DNA from: Streptomyces sp. NRRL B-24484
Lineage (GTDB): Bacteria; Actinomycetota; Actinomycetes; Streptomycetales; Streptomycetaceae
Direction: 5' to 3'
NCBI RefSeq assembly: GCF_000717715.1
Contig: NZ_JOAI01000011.1
Span: 106,189-170,188 of the forward strand
DNA: 64,000 nucleotides
The notes beneath the pieces were generated by a model. That model was not told the DNA's origin. It did not search any database and saw only the letters and a list, made by a program, of their open reading frames with translations. Positions 51,751 to 58,815 of this stretch are shown here, one piece after another. A program made the translations under genes and the position numbers. The stretch's first letter is position 1. Each line of letters opens with the position of its first letter.

Positions 51751-52593
51751 TCAGCCCACCCAGCTGCCGGTCATGCCGAGCACCGCGGAGCCGTCCAGGT
51801 CGGTCAGCTTGGTGCCGGTGAAGCCGCGGGCCCAGTCGGAGGTCTGCAGGCGGAAGGCCGGACGCTCGGCGGTCAGCGCCTCGAGGACCGCACCCGCGGC
51901 CTCGTCCGGGGTCTGTGCGCCGTTGAGGAACTGCGCGACGGTGCGGCCGAGGTAGGCGCCGAGGGCGGGGGCGTAGGGACCGGCCGCGGCGACCTCGGCC
52001 TCCAGGTCGAGGCCGATGTTGTTGACGAACTCGGTGGCCACGGCGCCCGGTTCGACCACGCTCACGCCGACGCCGACCGAGGCGGCCACCGGGGCGAGGC
52101 TCTCCATGTAGCCCTCGACCGCGAACTTGGCGGCGCAGTACGCCTCGTTGAACGGCTGGCCGACGACACCGCCGACACTGGTGACGGTGATCAGCCGGCC
52201 GCCGGTGGCCCGCAGGTGGGGGAGGGCGGCCTTGGAGACGTTGAGGACGCCGAAGAAGTTGACCTCCATGACGGCGCGGACGTCCGCCACGGTCTCGTTC
52301 TCCAGGGTGCCGAGGTGTCCGGCGCCCGCGTTGTTGACGACGGCGTCGAGGCGGCCGTGGTCGGCGATCACCCCGTCGATCGCGGCGGCGACCGAAGCCT
52401 CGTCGACCACGTCGAGCCGGCGGACGTCCAGCTCGACACCGGCCTCGGCGGCGGCCTTGCGCAGCGCGTCGGCACGGTCCGGGTCGCGCAGGGTGGCGAC
52501 CGTCCGCCAGCCGGCCCGGGCGGCGGCGACCGCGGCGGCGAGGCCGATGCCGGAGGAGGTGCCGGTGATCAGGACGACCTTGGAGGAGGACAT
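51751..52593 (-). CDS. Short-chain dehydrogenase/reductase under MarR control
   Basis: 280 residues, classical SDR: TGTSSGIG (10-17), NNAGAGHLG, serine in VTSVGG and YCAAK. It is an NAD(P)-dependent oxidoreductase of unknown substrate. The ATG at 52593 has a GGAAGGA site. It is divergent from a marR gene across 134 bp full of GTGTGCAC palindromes, so the MarR protein very probably represses it. Confidence 0.92.
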   Translation of the reverse strand: MSSSKVVLITGTSSGIGLAAAVAAARAGWRTVATLRDPDRADALRKAAAEAGVELDVRRLDVVDEASVAAAIDGVIADHGRLDAVVNNAGAGHLGTLENETVADVRAVMEVNFFGVLNVSKAALPHLRATGGRLITVTSVGGVVGQPFNEAYCAAKFAVEGYMESLAPVAASVGVGVSVVEPGAVATEFVNNIGLDLEAEVAAAGPYAPALGAYLGRTVAQFLNGAQTPDEAAGAVLEALTAERPAFRLQTSDWARGFTGTKLTDLDGSAVLGMTGSWVG

Positions 52594-52644
52594 GGTGGGT
52601 TCCTTCCGGAGCGGGGACGGGCGGGGAGCCGCGTCGACCCTTCG

Positions 52645-52720
52645 GTGTGTGCACACACACCATAAGCATTGCGTGCACACACACGCAAGTAGGTGCGTGT
52701 GCACGCACGCACGATAGAAT
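52645..52720. promoter_or_regulatory. MarR operator array and divergent promoters
   Basis: Three related palindromes occur: GTGTGTGCACACAC (52645-52658), GCGTG-CACACA-CACGC (52671-52686) and GTGCGTG-TG-CACGCAC (52693-52708). The SDR promoter (minus strand) is TTGCGT (52688-52683), 18 bp, TATGGT (52664-52659), overlapping two of them. The marR -10 box is TAGAAT (52715-52720), only 7 bp before its ATG, implying a leaderless mRNA. Confidence 0.75.
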
Positions 52721-52727
52721 CGCGCCC

Positions 52728-53189
52728 ATGGCGACCAGGAAGCTCACCCCGGCGGAGATGTCCGAGGCCGACCACGCCTTCTACGGCCTGGTCTGGGCCG
52801 GCACCACACTGACCGAGCGCGTCGACCGCGCCCTCACCAAGGCCCACGACCTGCCGGTCTCCTGGTTCGAGGTGATGCTCTGGCTCGCCAACAGCACGGA
52901 GCCCGTCGCCGCCTCCGTCCTCGGCAACAGCACCATGCTCAGCCGCAGCCAGGTCTCCCGGGTGCTCGACGCGCTCCAGGCCCGCGGCCTGGTCTCCCGC
53001 ACCCCGTCCGCCCGGGACGCCCGCTCCGTCGAGGTGGCCCTCACCCCGCAGGGCCGCGAACTGTTCGCCGAGGCCGACGCCACCCGGCGGGCCTGCCTGG
53101 CGCCCGTCTTCACCGACGTCCTCGACCAGCAGGACCTGGCGGCCCTCGGCACCGTCTGGCGCAAGCTCAAGGCCCACAAGGAGGGCTGA
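52728..53189 (+). CDS. MarR-family transcriptional regulator
   Basis: 153 residues. It has a winged helix with recognition region MLSRSQVSRVLDALQARGLV and wing RTPSARDARSVEVALT. It probably responds to a phenolic or drug-like ligand and releases the divergent SDR promoter. The ATG at 52728 sits 7 bp after a TAGAAT box, so the transcript is likely leaderless; the N-terminal extension at 52647 would be encoded by operator DNA and is rejected. Confidence 0.92.
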   Translation: MATRKLTPAEMSEADHAFYGLVWAGTTLTERVDRALTKAHDLPVSWFEVMLWLANSTEPVAASVLGNSTMLSRSQVSRVLDALQARGLVSRTPSARDARSVEVALTPQGRELFAEADATRRACLAPVFTDVLDQQDLAALGTVWRKLKAHKEG

Positions 53190-53237
53190 CGTTCCGGCCC
53201 GGCGGCCGGGCCGCGCCCCGCGCCGTGCGGGACCGGC

Positions 53238-53609
53238 TCAGCGGTACCAGCCGCGGATCGCGTCCGCGCACTCCCGGACGCCCGCCGTCCCGTCGCGCAG
53301 CCGCGCCGCCAGCTCCGCCGCCTGTTTCGGCTCCGCGGTGACGATCACCCCGGACGCGCTGAGGTACGAGGCCGCGACCACCGCCGCGAAGTGCTCGTTG
53401 CCGAACTGCAGGGCCGGCACCCGGACCAGCTGGTGCATCAGCGCCGCCGCCCGCTGGTGCAGACCCCCGTAGACCGGGACCTCCATCACCTCGTCCACGT
53501 GCCGTGCGACGGCGGCCGCCAGCGACCCGTAGTCCGTCACGTCCGGGTCCGCGGGCAGGAACTGGTGCGCGACGTCGAGCAGCCACGCCCGGTCGATCCG
53601 CAGCATCAC
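53238..53609 (-). CDS. Fic/Doc-like toxin component with degenerate active site
   Basis: 123 residues. It matches the streptomycete Fic-type toxin component (RIDRAWLLDVAHQFLP, DYGSLAAAVARH, VPVYGGLHQRAAALMHQLV). In active Fic/Doc proteins the key motif is HxFx(D/E)GN; here the equivalent reads PALQFGNEHF, lacking the catalytic histidine and the acidic residue. Its GTG start overlaps the antitoxin stop (GTGA), an in-operon toxin arrangement with the antitoxin first. It may be an inactive or re-purposed toxin, or use another activity. Confidence 0.78.
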   Translation of the reverse strand: MMLRIDRAWLLDVAHQFLPADPDVTDYGSLAAAVARHVDEVMEVPVYGGLHQRAAALMHQLVRVPALQFGNEHFAAVVAASYLSASGVIVTAEPKQAAELAARLRDGTAGVRECADAIRGWYR

Positions 53610-53860
53610 GCGGCGCTCGCCCTCCCCGCCCCGCCGGCCGTCCCCTGCTGCTGCGGGTACGGGCCGAACTCGGCCTCGAACGCCGAACCCCAGGCCTGCG
53701 AGAAGTGCGCCGCCGCGGTCAGGAACCGCTCGCGCCGCTCGTCGGCCTCCTCCGCCAGGATCCGCCGCGCGTACTCCGGCAGGCTCATCCCCGCCGCCTC
53801 CGCGCGCTGCTCCAGCGCCTCGTGGGCCTCGTCGTCGAGTCGGACGTTCAGCTGCTTCAT
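53606..53860 (-). CDS. Ribbon-helix-helix antitoxin
   Basis: 84 residues. The N-terminal MKQLNVRLDDEAHEALEQRA forms a typical ribbon-helix-helix DNA-binding fold (about 1-45). The C-terminal half (RFLTAAAHFSQAWGSAFEAE) would be the toxin-neutralising segment. Antitoxins of this type also repress their own promoter. The gene overlaps the toxin gene by 4 bp and is divergent from an MFS exporter gene. Confidence 0.82.
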   Translation of the reverse strand: MKQLNVRLDDEAHEALEQRAEAAGMSLPEYARRILAEEADERRERFLTAAAHFSQAWGSAFEAEFGPYPQQQGTAGGAGRASAA

Positions 53861-53982
53861 ACCGGCAGCGTAGCGGCGCGTACGCCGCTCTACAACGGGC
53901 CCGGCGCCGCCTCCCGGCCGACCGGCCCGGCGTCCCGTAGGGTGGCTCGCGTCCAGGTGGCCCGAGGCCGGAAGAGTCGCGC

Positions 53983-55410
53983 GTGACGGGTACGGAGAAG
54001 CCCGGCGGCGGGCCGCGGCAGCAGGGCGCGCAGCCCGGCACGGGGGACGGCGCCGCGGGCCCGCGCTCCTGGGCCCCGCTCCTCGCGGTGTGCACCGGGT
54101 ACTTCATGGTCATCCTCGACGTGACGATCATCAACGTCGCCGTCCCGGCGATCGGCCGGGAGCTGGGCGCCTCGCTCACCGGCATCCAGTGGATCACCGA
54201 CGGGTACACCCTCGTCTTCGCGGGACTGCTGCTCACCGGCGGCGCGCTCGGCGACCGGCTCGGCAACCGCCGGGTCTTCTGCGCGGGCGTCACCGTCTTC
54301 ACCCTGGCCTCGGCCGCCTGCGCGCTCGCCGGGAGCGCCCCCGTCCTGGTCACCGCCCGCCTGGTCGAGGGCCTCGGTGCCGCGCTCATCGTGCCCGGCT
54401 CGCTCGCCCTGCTCCAGCAGTCCTACCCCGGCGCCGCCGCCCGCTCGCGCGCCTTCGGCCTCTGGGGATCCATGGCCGGCATCGCCGCCTCCGCCGGGCC
54501 GCTGCTCGGCGGCGTCCTGGTGAGCTCGGTCGGCTGGCGCTGGGTCTTCCTGATCAACCTGCCGGTCGGCGCAGTCTGCCTCGTCCTGACCCTGCGGCAC
54601 GTCGCCGCCTCGCCGCGCAACCCCGCCCGTCCGGTGGACTGGCCCGCCCAGTGCGCCGTCGTGGCCGCGGTCGCCCTCCTCACCGCCGCCCTCAACGAAG
54701 CGGGCCGGCGCGGTTGGTCCGACCCGGCCGTGCTGGCCGCCGCGGGCCTGGCGGTGCTCTCCGCGGCCGCCTTCGCGGCCCGCGAGCGCTGGGCCCGCTC
54801 ACCCGTCCTGCCGCCGCGGCTGCTGCGGTCGCGCGCGCTGAGCGGCGCCGCGGTGATCGGACTGCTCTTCAACTTCGCCTTCTACGGCATGGTGTTCACG
54901 GCCAGCCTGGACTTCCAGCACGAGCGCGGGTGGAGCGCGCTGCGCACCGGCGCCGCGCTCTTCCCCGCGGTCGCGATGACCATGTTCGCCTCCGCCCTCT
55001 CCGGCCGGCTGGCCCGCCGCACCGGCCACCGGCCGCTGGTCGTCGCCGGGCTGCTCGTGGCGGCGGCGGGCCTCGCGGTCTGGGCCGCCGCCGGGCCGGA
55101 CCCGGCCTACCCGGTGCTCGTCCTGCCGATGATGGCCGCGGGCTTCGGCACCTCCTTCGCCCTCACCGGCACGACCACCACCGCGATGACCGCAGCCCCC
55201 GCCGCGTACGCGGGCACCGCCTCCGCCCTCTTCAACACCACCCGCCAGATCGGCAGCGCGGCGGGCGTCGCCCTCGGCGGCACCCTGCTCGCCACCGCGG
55301 CGACCTACGGCGCGGGCCTGCGCACCGCCATGGCCGTCGGCGCCGCCGCCTACCTCGCCGCCGCCGTCCTCGGCCGGTTCTGCGTCCCGCCCCGGCCGCC
55401 CGGGCACTGA
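53983..55410 (+). CDS. DHA2-type MFS drug exporter (EmrB/QacA-like)
   Basis: 475 residues with 14 predicted helices. Motif A (GGALGDRLGNRRVF), motif C-like (GPLLGGVLV) and the start LDVTIINVAVPAI identify a DHA2 multidrug proton antiporter. It is located in the inner membrane. It starts at GTG 53983. There is no adjacent TetR gene; the convergent neighbour is a MerR-type regulator gene. The export substrate is unknown. Confidence 0.92.
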   Translation: MTGTEKPGGGPRQQGAQPGTGDGAAGPRSWAPLLAVCTGYFMVILDVTIINVAVPAIGRELGASLTGIQWITDGYTLVFAGLLLTGGALGDRLGNRRVFCAGVTVFTLASAACALAGSAPVLVTARLVEGLGAALIVPGSLALLQQSYPGAAARSRAFGLWGSMAGIAASAGPLLGGVLVSSVGWRWVFLINLPVGAVCLVLTLRHVAASPRNPARPVDWPAQCAVVAAVALLTAALNEAGRRGWSDPAVLAAAGLAVLSAAAFAARERWARSPVLPPRLLRSRALSGAAVIGLLFNFAFYGMVFTASLDFQHERGWSALRTGAALFPAVAMTMFASALSGRLARRTGHRPLVVAGLLVAAAGLAVWAAAGPDPAYPVLVLPMMAAGFGTSFALTGTTTTAMTAAPAAYAGTASALFNTTRQIGSAAGVALGGTLLATAATYGAGLRTAMAVGAAAYLAAAVLGRFCVPPRPPGH

Positions 55411-55495
55411 CCGTCGATGCCCGGCCGCCTCCGGCGGGGCCGCAGCCGGCCCGGCGGGGCCCCACAGGACCCGCAGGGCATCCGGAGCTGTCGGG

Positions 55496-56212
55496 TCATC
55501 GGAGGGCGAGGCAGCGGGAGAGGTGCAGGGCTGCTTCCAGCAGGGCCGTGGTGCGGTCGTCGAGGGCGGTGCGGCGGTGGGCGATCACCGTCTGCAGGGC
55601 CTCGGTGCTGCCGGTGCGGCGCAGGTCGTCCAGGACGGACTTGATCTGCGGCAGCCGGTAGTGCGCCCGCCGCAGGACCGCGGTGACCCGTGCGTCCCGG
55701 ACGTCGGCCGCGTCGAAGCTGCGGTAGCCGGTGCCGCGCTCGCGCCCGGGGGCCAGCAGGCCGGCCGCCTCCCAGGTGCGCACGGCGGACGTCCGGACCC
55801 CGAGCAGCGCGGCGACCTCCCCGACCCGCAGGCGGGCCGACGGCCGCTGCGGCCGCCCCGGCGACCGGTCCGCGAGCGCCTCCAGGGCGGCGCCGGTGGC
55901 GGCCAGGGCCTGCCGTTCGCCGTGCAGCCCGGCGTGGGCGGCGTCCAGCAGGGCGAGCGCATCGGACCGCTCCCCGGCGTGCACCGCCAGCATCACCGCC
56001 CGGGCCTGCTGCGGGCCGCACCCCCGGGCCAGGGCCCGGTAGGCCAGCAGCGCGTCGAGATGGGTGCCGTCGAAGCGCCGGTACCCGGCGGCGGTCCGCG
56101 GGGCGGGCGGCAGGATCCCGGCGTCCGCGTAGTTGCGGATCTGCTGGGTGGAGATCCCGGCGGCCCGCGCCATGTCCACCGGGCGGTGTCCCGACCCCCG
56201 CTGCTCCGCCAC
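55496..56212 (-). CDS. Double-MerR transcriptional regulator (TioE-like)
   Basis: 238 residues with two MerR-type winged HTH domains in one chain. HTH 1 is about 10-60 (DMARAAGISTQQIRNYADAG) and HTH 2 about 128-180 (GEVAALLGVRTSAVRTWEAA). Most MerR proteins carry one and dimerise; this tandem layout is that of the TioE family. The start is GTG 56212 behind GGAGGAGGGG. It is divergent from a DUF6194 gene, with two CTTC/GAAG palindromes between, which are likely operators. Confidence 0.88.
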   Translation of the reverse strand: MAEQRGSGHRPVDMARAAGISTQQIRNYADAGILPPAPRTAAGYRRFDGTHLDALLAYRALARGCGPQQARAVMLAVHAGERSDALALLDAAHAGLHGERQALAATGAALEALADRSPGRPQRPSARLRVGEVAALLGVRTSAVRTWEAAGLLAPGRERGTGYRSFDAADVRDARVTAVLRRAHYRLPQIKSVLDDLRRTGSTEALQTVIAHRRTALDDRTTALLEAALHLSRCLALR

Positions 56213-56227
56213 CGGCCCCTCCTCCTC

Positions 56228-56329
56228 CGACCTTCCAGCCGATTTGAAGGTTAACGGCCGGTCGGCCCCGTGTGGGAGCCGCACATCCGGTGCCAACTGC
56301 CAACAAGCACTTCAATGGAAGACTTGAAG
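56228..56329. promoter_or_regulatory. Two MerR-type operator palindromes
   Basis: ACCTTC (56228-56233) pairs with GAAGGT (56244-56249) across 10 bp, and CTTCAA (56310-56315) with TTGAAG (56324-56329) across 8 bp. Both share CTTC...TTGAAG-like halves, one near each divergent start codon. Confidence 0.55.
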
Positions 56330-56331
56330 CC

Positions 56332-56808
56332 ATGGATCTGACCACCGAGAACGGGATCACCGCGTACGTCCGGAGCCTGCCCGGCGTCGTCGCCGTCACC
56401 GCCGATGCGGCCGGGGGCGCCCCCGAGGCCGCCTGGGGCGACACCTTCTTCTTCCACGACCCGGACGGCGACTCCCCGCGCCGGATGCCGTTCGCGACCC
56501 TGGTGACCAAGGACTACGCGGGCTTCGACACCGCGTCCGAGCTCGACCGCCCCGGCGTCTTCCGGTTGAACGTCTCCGTCGGCAAGGCCGCCTTCGAGGA
56601 GCTGATCGGCCACCCGCCCGCCGCCCACCAGGAGCGGCAGGACGCCTACGACCACACCGCCACCGACCGGTTGCTGCCGCACCCCGCCTACGCCGTCCAG
56701 GGCTGGGTCTGCATCCTCAACCCCGGCCCCGCCACCGCCGACCTCGCCCGGTCGCTGCTGGCCGACGCGCACGCCCGCGCGGCCCGCGGCCACCGCCGCT
56801 CCGGCTGA
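56332..56808 (+). CDS. DUF6194 family protein
   Basis: 158 residues, soluble alpha/beta. The family pattern is visible in EAAWGDTFFFHDPDGDSP, MPFATLVTKDYAGFD and RPGVFRLNVSVGKAAFEEL. It resembles small ligand-binding proteins often found near MerR/TioE-type regulators; function unknown. The ATG at 56332 is used; the upstream in-frame ATG would pass through the operator. Confidence 0.85.
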   Translation: MDLTTENGITAYVRSLPGVVAVTADAAGGAPEAAWGDTFFFHDPDGDSPRRMPFATLVTKDYAGFDTASELDRPGVFRLNVSVGKAAFEELIGHPPAAHQERQDAYDHTATDRLLPHPAYAVQGWVCILNPGPATADLARSLLADAHARAARGHRRSG

Positions 56809-56858
56809 CGGCGGCCGCGGGCCTTCGGGAGAGGGGCGCGGCCCCGCTCCGTCCGCTG

Positions 56859-57251
56859 CTACATGCCCTCGGTGATCCAGTCACGGTAGGCGGCGGCGGA
56901 CAGCATGCCCTTGAGGTCGGCGCCCTTGGCTAGCTCGATCTCGACCAGCCAGCCCTCGTCGTAGGGGTCGGTGTTGACCAGTTCGGGGTCGCCCTCCAGG
57001 TCCTCGTTCCTGCCGACGACCTTGCCCGCCAGCGGTGCGAAGACGTCGGAGACGGATTTCACGGACTCGACGGTGCCGAAGGGCTCGCCGGTGTCCAGGG
57101 CCCGCCCGACCGACGGGAGCTCGACGAACACCAGGTCGCCGAGCTGCTTCTGGGCGTGGTCGGTGATGCCGACCCGCACCCGGCCGTTGCCGAGTTCGCG
57201 CACCCACTCGTGGTCCTTGGTGTACTTCAGGTCGTCCGGGATGTTCGCCAT
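56859..57251 (-). CDS. gcvH: Glycine cleavage system H protein
   Basis: 130 residues, normal size. The lipoyl-lysine is K65 in GTVESVKSVSD, followed by APLAGKVVGRNE. It shuttles the aminomethyl group between the P, T and L proteins. No gcvT, gcvP or glyA gene is next to it here. The ATG is at 57249-57251. It is divergent from a LysR gene; whether that protein regulates gcvH is unknown. Confidence 0.95.
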   Translation of the reverse strand: MANIPDDLKYTKDHEWVRELGNGRVRVGITDHAQKQLGDLVFVELPSVGRALDTGEPFGTVESVKSVSDVFAPLAGKVVGRNEDLEGDPELVNTDPYDEGWLVEIELAKGADLKGMLSAAAYRDWITEGM

Positions 57252-57296
57252 GAGGCCCTCCGTGGTGCGGCCGCCCGGCCGCGGCTCGGCGCCCGA

Positions 57297-57310
57297 GGAA
57301 CGGGCGTTCC
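57297..57310. promoter_or_regulatory. Short inverted repeat between gcvH and LysR gene
   Basis: GGAAC-GGGC-GTTCC lies 46 bp upstream of gcvH in the divergent region. It could be an operator or a short hairpin in the gcvH leader. No glycine-riboswitch-like core was recognised. Confidence 0.25.
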
Positions 57311-57438
57311 CGCCGAGACTGCAACAGGCCCCGGTGCGGAAGCCGGGATTGTCACTCGACCGGGTGGGTCGCACACGGAGGGCGTGTCGGCCCCGGACAC
57401 CGCGGCCGGTGTCCACCCGGTGCCGGCCGTCGGCGAGA

Positions 57439-58410
57439 ATGATCACCGTGGATCTCGACCTGGCGCAGGTACGGGCCTTCGTCGCCGCCGCCGACCACCT
57501 GCACTTCGGGCGGGCGGCCCGGGCGCTCGCCCTCACCCAGCAGGGCCTCTCCAAACGCATCGCCCGACTGGAGGACACCCTCGGCACCCGACTGTTCGAC
57601 CGCACCGGCACCCAGGTCGGCCTCACCCCCGCCGGGCTCCGCTTCCTCGACCCGGCCCGGGCCGCGCTGGCGGCCGGCAGCGCCGCGGTCGACGCAGTCC
57701 GGCACGGCGGGAGCCCCGTCCGGGTCGACCTCTGGGGGCACCTGTTCGAGCCGCTGCGCACCGTCCGGGCGGTCCTCGACGACGGGGCCGGCCCGCCCGC
57801 CGAGGTCGGCCCGGGACGGGACCTGCCCGGCGTCGCGGCCGCCCTGCTGCGCGGCGAGACCGACGCCGGGTTCGGCCGGTTCCACCCGCTCGACGACGGC
57901 CTGCACCGCTCGCTCGCCCACCGCCCCGTCCGGTACGAGCCGGTCGACGCGGTGCTCCCGGCCCGTCACCCGCTGGCCTCCGCCCGGCGGCTGCGCCCCG
58001 CCGACCTCGCCGGACTGCGCCTGCTGCTGCCCGCCGCGGCCGGCCGGCTGGACTTCCTGGGCGCCTTCGCCGCGCGGTTCGGCATCCCGGTGGAACCGGG
58101 CGGGGCGAACCTCGGCCCGGACCACCTGCTGGCGCGGGTCCGGGCCGGTGGGGACGGCTTCGCCCTGCTGCCCGCGGAACTCCCGCTCGGGCCCGTCACG
58201 GGCACCGCGGTCGTGCCCCTCGTCGACCCGACACCGCTCTACGCCTGGTCCCTCGTCTGGCACCGGGACCGGCCGCACCCGGGCGTGCCGGCCCTGCTCG
58301 ACGCCTTCACCGCGGCCGGGCGACGGCGCCGCTGGCTGGAGTACCGGCCCGGCCGCGACTGGCTCCCCGAGGCGGACCGGCCCGCGGCCGCGGCGGACCG
58401 GACGCCCTGA
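57439..58410 (+). CDS. LysR-family transcriptional regulator
   Basis: 323 residues. The N-terminal LysR HTH is about 6-63 (VRAFVAAADHLHFGRAARAL, QQGLSKRIARLE). The effector domain has the two-lobed fold (DAVLPARHPLASA, FALLPAELPLGP). ATG 57439 or GTG 57448 could be the start. It is divergent from gcvH. LysR proteins usually control the divergent gene, but the effector is unknown. Confidence 0.9.
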   Translation: MITVDLDLAQVRAFVAAADHLHFGRAARALALTQQGLSKRIARLEDTLGTRLFDRTGTQVGLTPAGLRFLDPARAALAAGSAAVDAVRHGGSPVRVDLWGHLFEPLRTVRAVLDDGAGPPAEVGPGRDLPGVAAALLRGETDAGFGRFHPLDDGLHRSLAHRPVRYEPVDAVLPARHPLASARRLRPADLAGLRLLLPAAAGRLDFLGAFAARFGIPVEPGGANLGPDHLLARVRAGGDGFALLPAELPLGPVTGTAVVPLVDPTPLYAWSLVWHRDRPHPGVPALLDAFTAAGRRRRWLEYRPGRDWLPEADRPAAAADRTP

Positions 58411-58436
58411 CCTCCCGCGGCGGGTCCTGACGCGCG

Positions 58437-58589
58437 GTACTCGTCCCGGCCGTCACCTGCCTGGTCGACATCTCCCGCCACCCCGACGCGCGCCGCCGGC
58501 CGGCGCGGACGTGGACGGCGACCTGCCTGCTCGGCAACGTCCTCGGGGTGGTCGCGTACCTGCCGGACGGGCGCAGCCTGCGCCGCTGA
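58437..58589 (+). pseudogene. Possible remnant of a PLDc_N-type small membrane protein
   Basis: An open frame without a start codon encodes VDISRHPDARRR, then TCLLGNVLGVVAYLPDGRSL. This resembles the end of small PLDc_N proteins (VDI.R.P...W....LLG.V.YL..GR). A stop precedes it in frame, so it is at best a fragment. Confidence 0.3.
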
Positions 58590-58678
58590 CCCGGGCCGGG
58601 GCCCGGTGCGCGCCCGCAGGCCGATCCGGGCACGGTGTGGAACGGTGGGACGGGGGCCGGCGGTGAGAGGAGCAGTCC

Positions 58679-58756
58679 ATGTCGTCGAAACGGCGTCGCA
58701 AGAAGAAGGCACGTGCCAGGCGCGGAGCGAACCACGGCCGTCGCCCACAGTGCTGA
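58679..58756 (+). CDS. 50S ribosomal protein bL37 (25 residues)
   Basis: A 25-codon gene: it begins MSSKRRRKKKARARRG and ends ANHGRRPQC. The string of basic residues followed by ANHG(R/K)RP is the signature of bL37, the tiny actinobacterial protein found in the large ribosomal subunit of mycobacteria. GAGAGGAG precedes the ATG at the right distance, and a 13-bp-stem terminator follows 9 bp after the stop. The C-terminal Cys is a small variation from the mycobacterial form. Confidence 0.78.
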   Translation: MSSKRRRKKKARARRGANHGRRPQC

Positions 58757-58765
58757 GCACCCGCG

Positions 58766-58797
58766 GAGCGGTCACCGGCGCAGGCCGGTGACCGCTC
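58766..58797. terminator. Terminator between bL37 and convergent gene
   Basis: GAGCGGTCACCGG (58766-58778) and CCGGTGACCGCTC (58785-58797) form a perfect 13-bp stem with a 6-nt loop between convergent genes. Confidence 0.85.
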
Positions 58798-58815
58798 TCG
58801 CACGTGCAGGTCCGG

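Noticed and set aside
52647..52727. N-terminal extension of the MarR protein (Cys/His/Thr repeats)
   Set aside because: It would be translated from the operator palindromes, and the conserved MarR protein begins at 52728.
57252..57438. Glycine riboswitch upstream of gcvH
   Set aside because: No tandem aptamer core is recognisable; only a short GGAAC/GTTCC repeat is seen.
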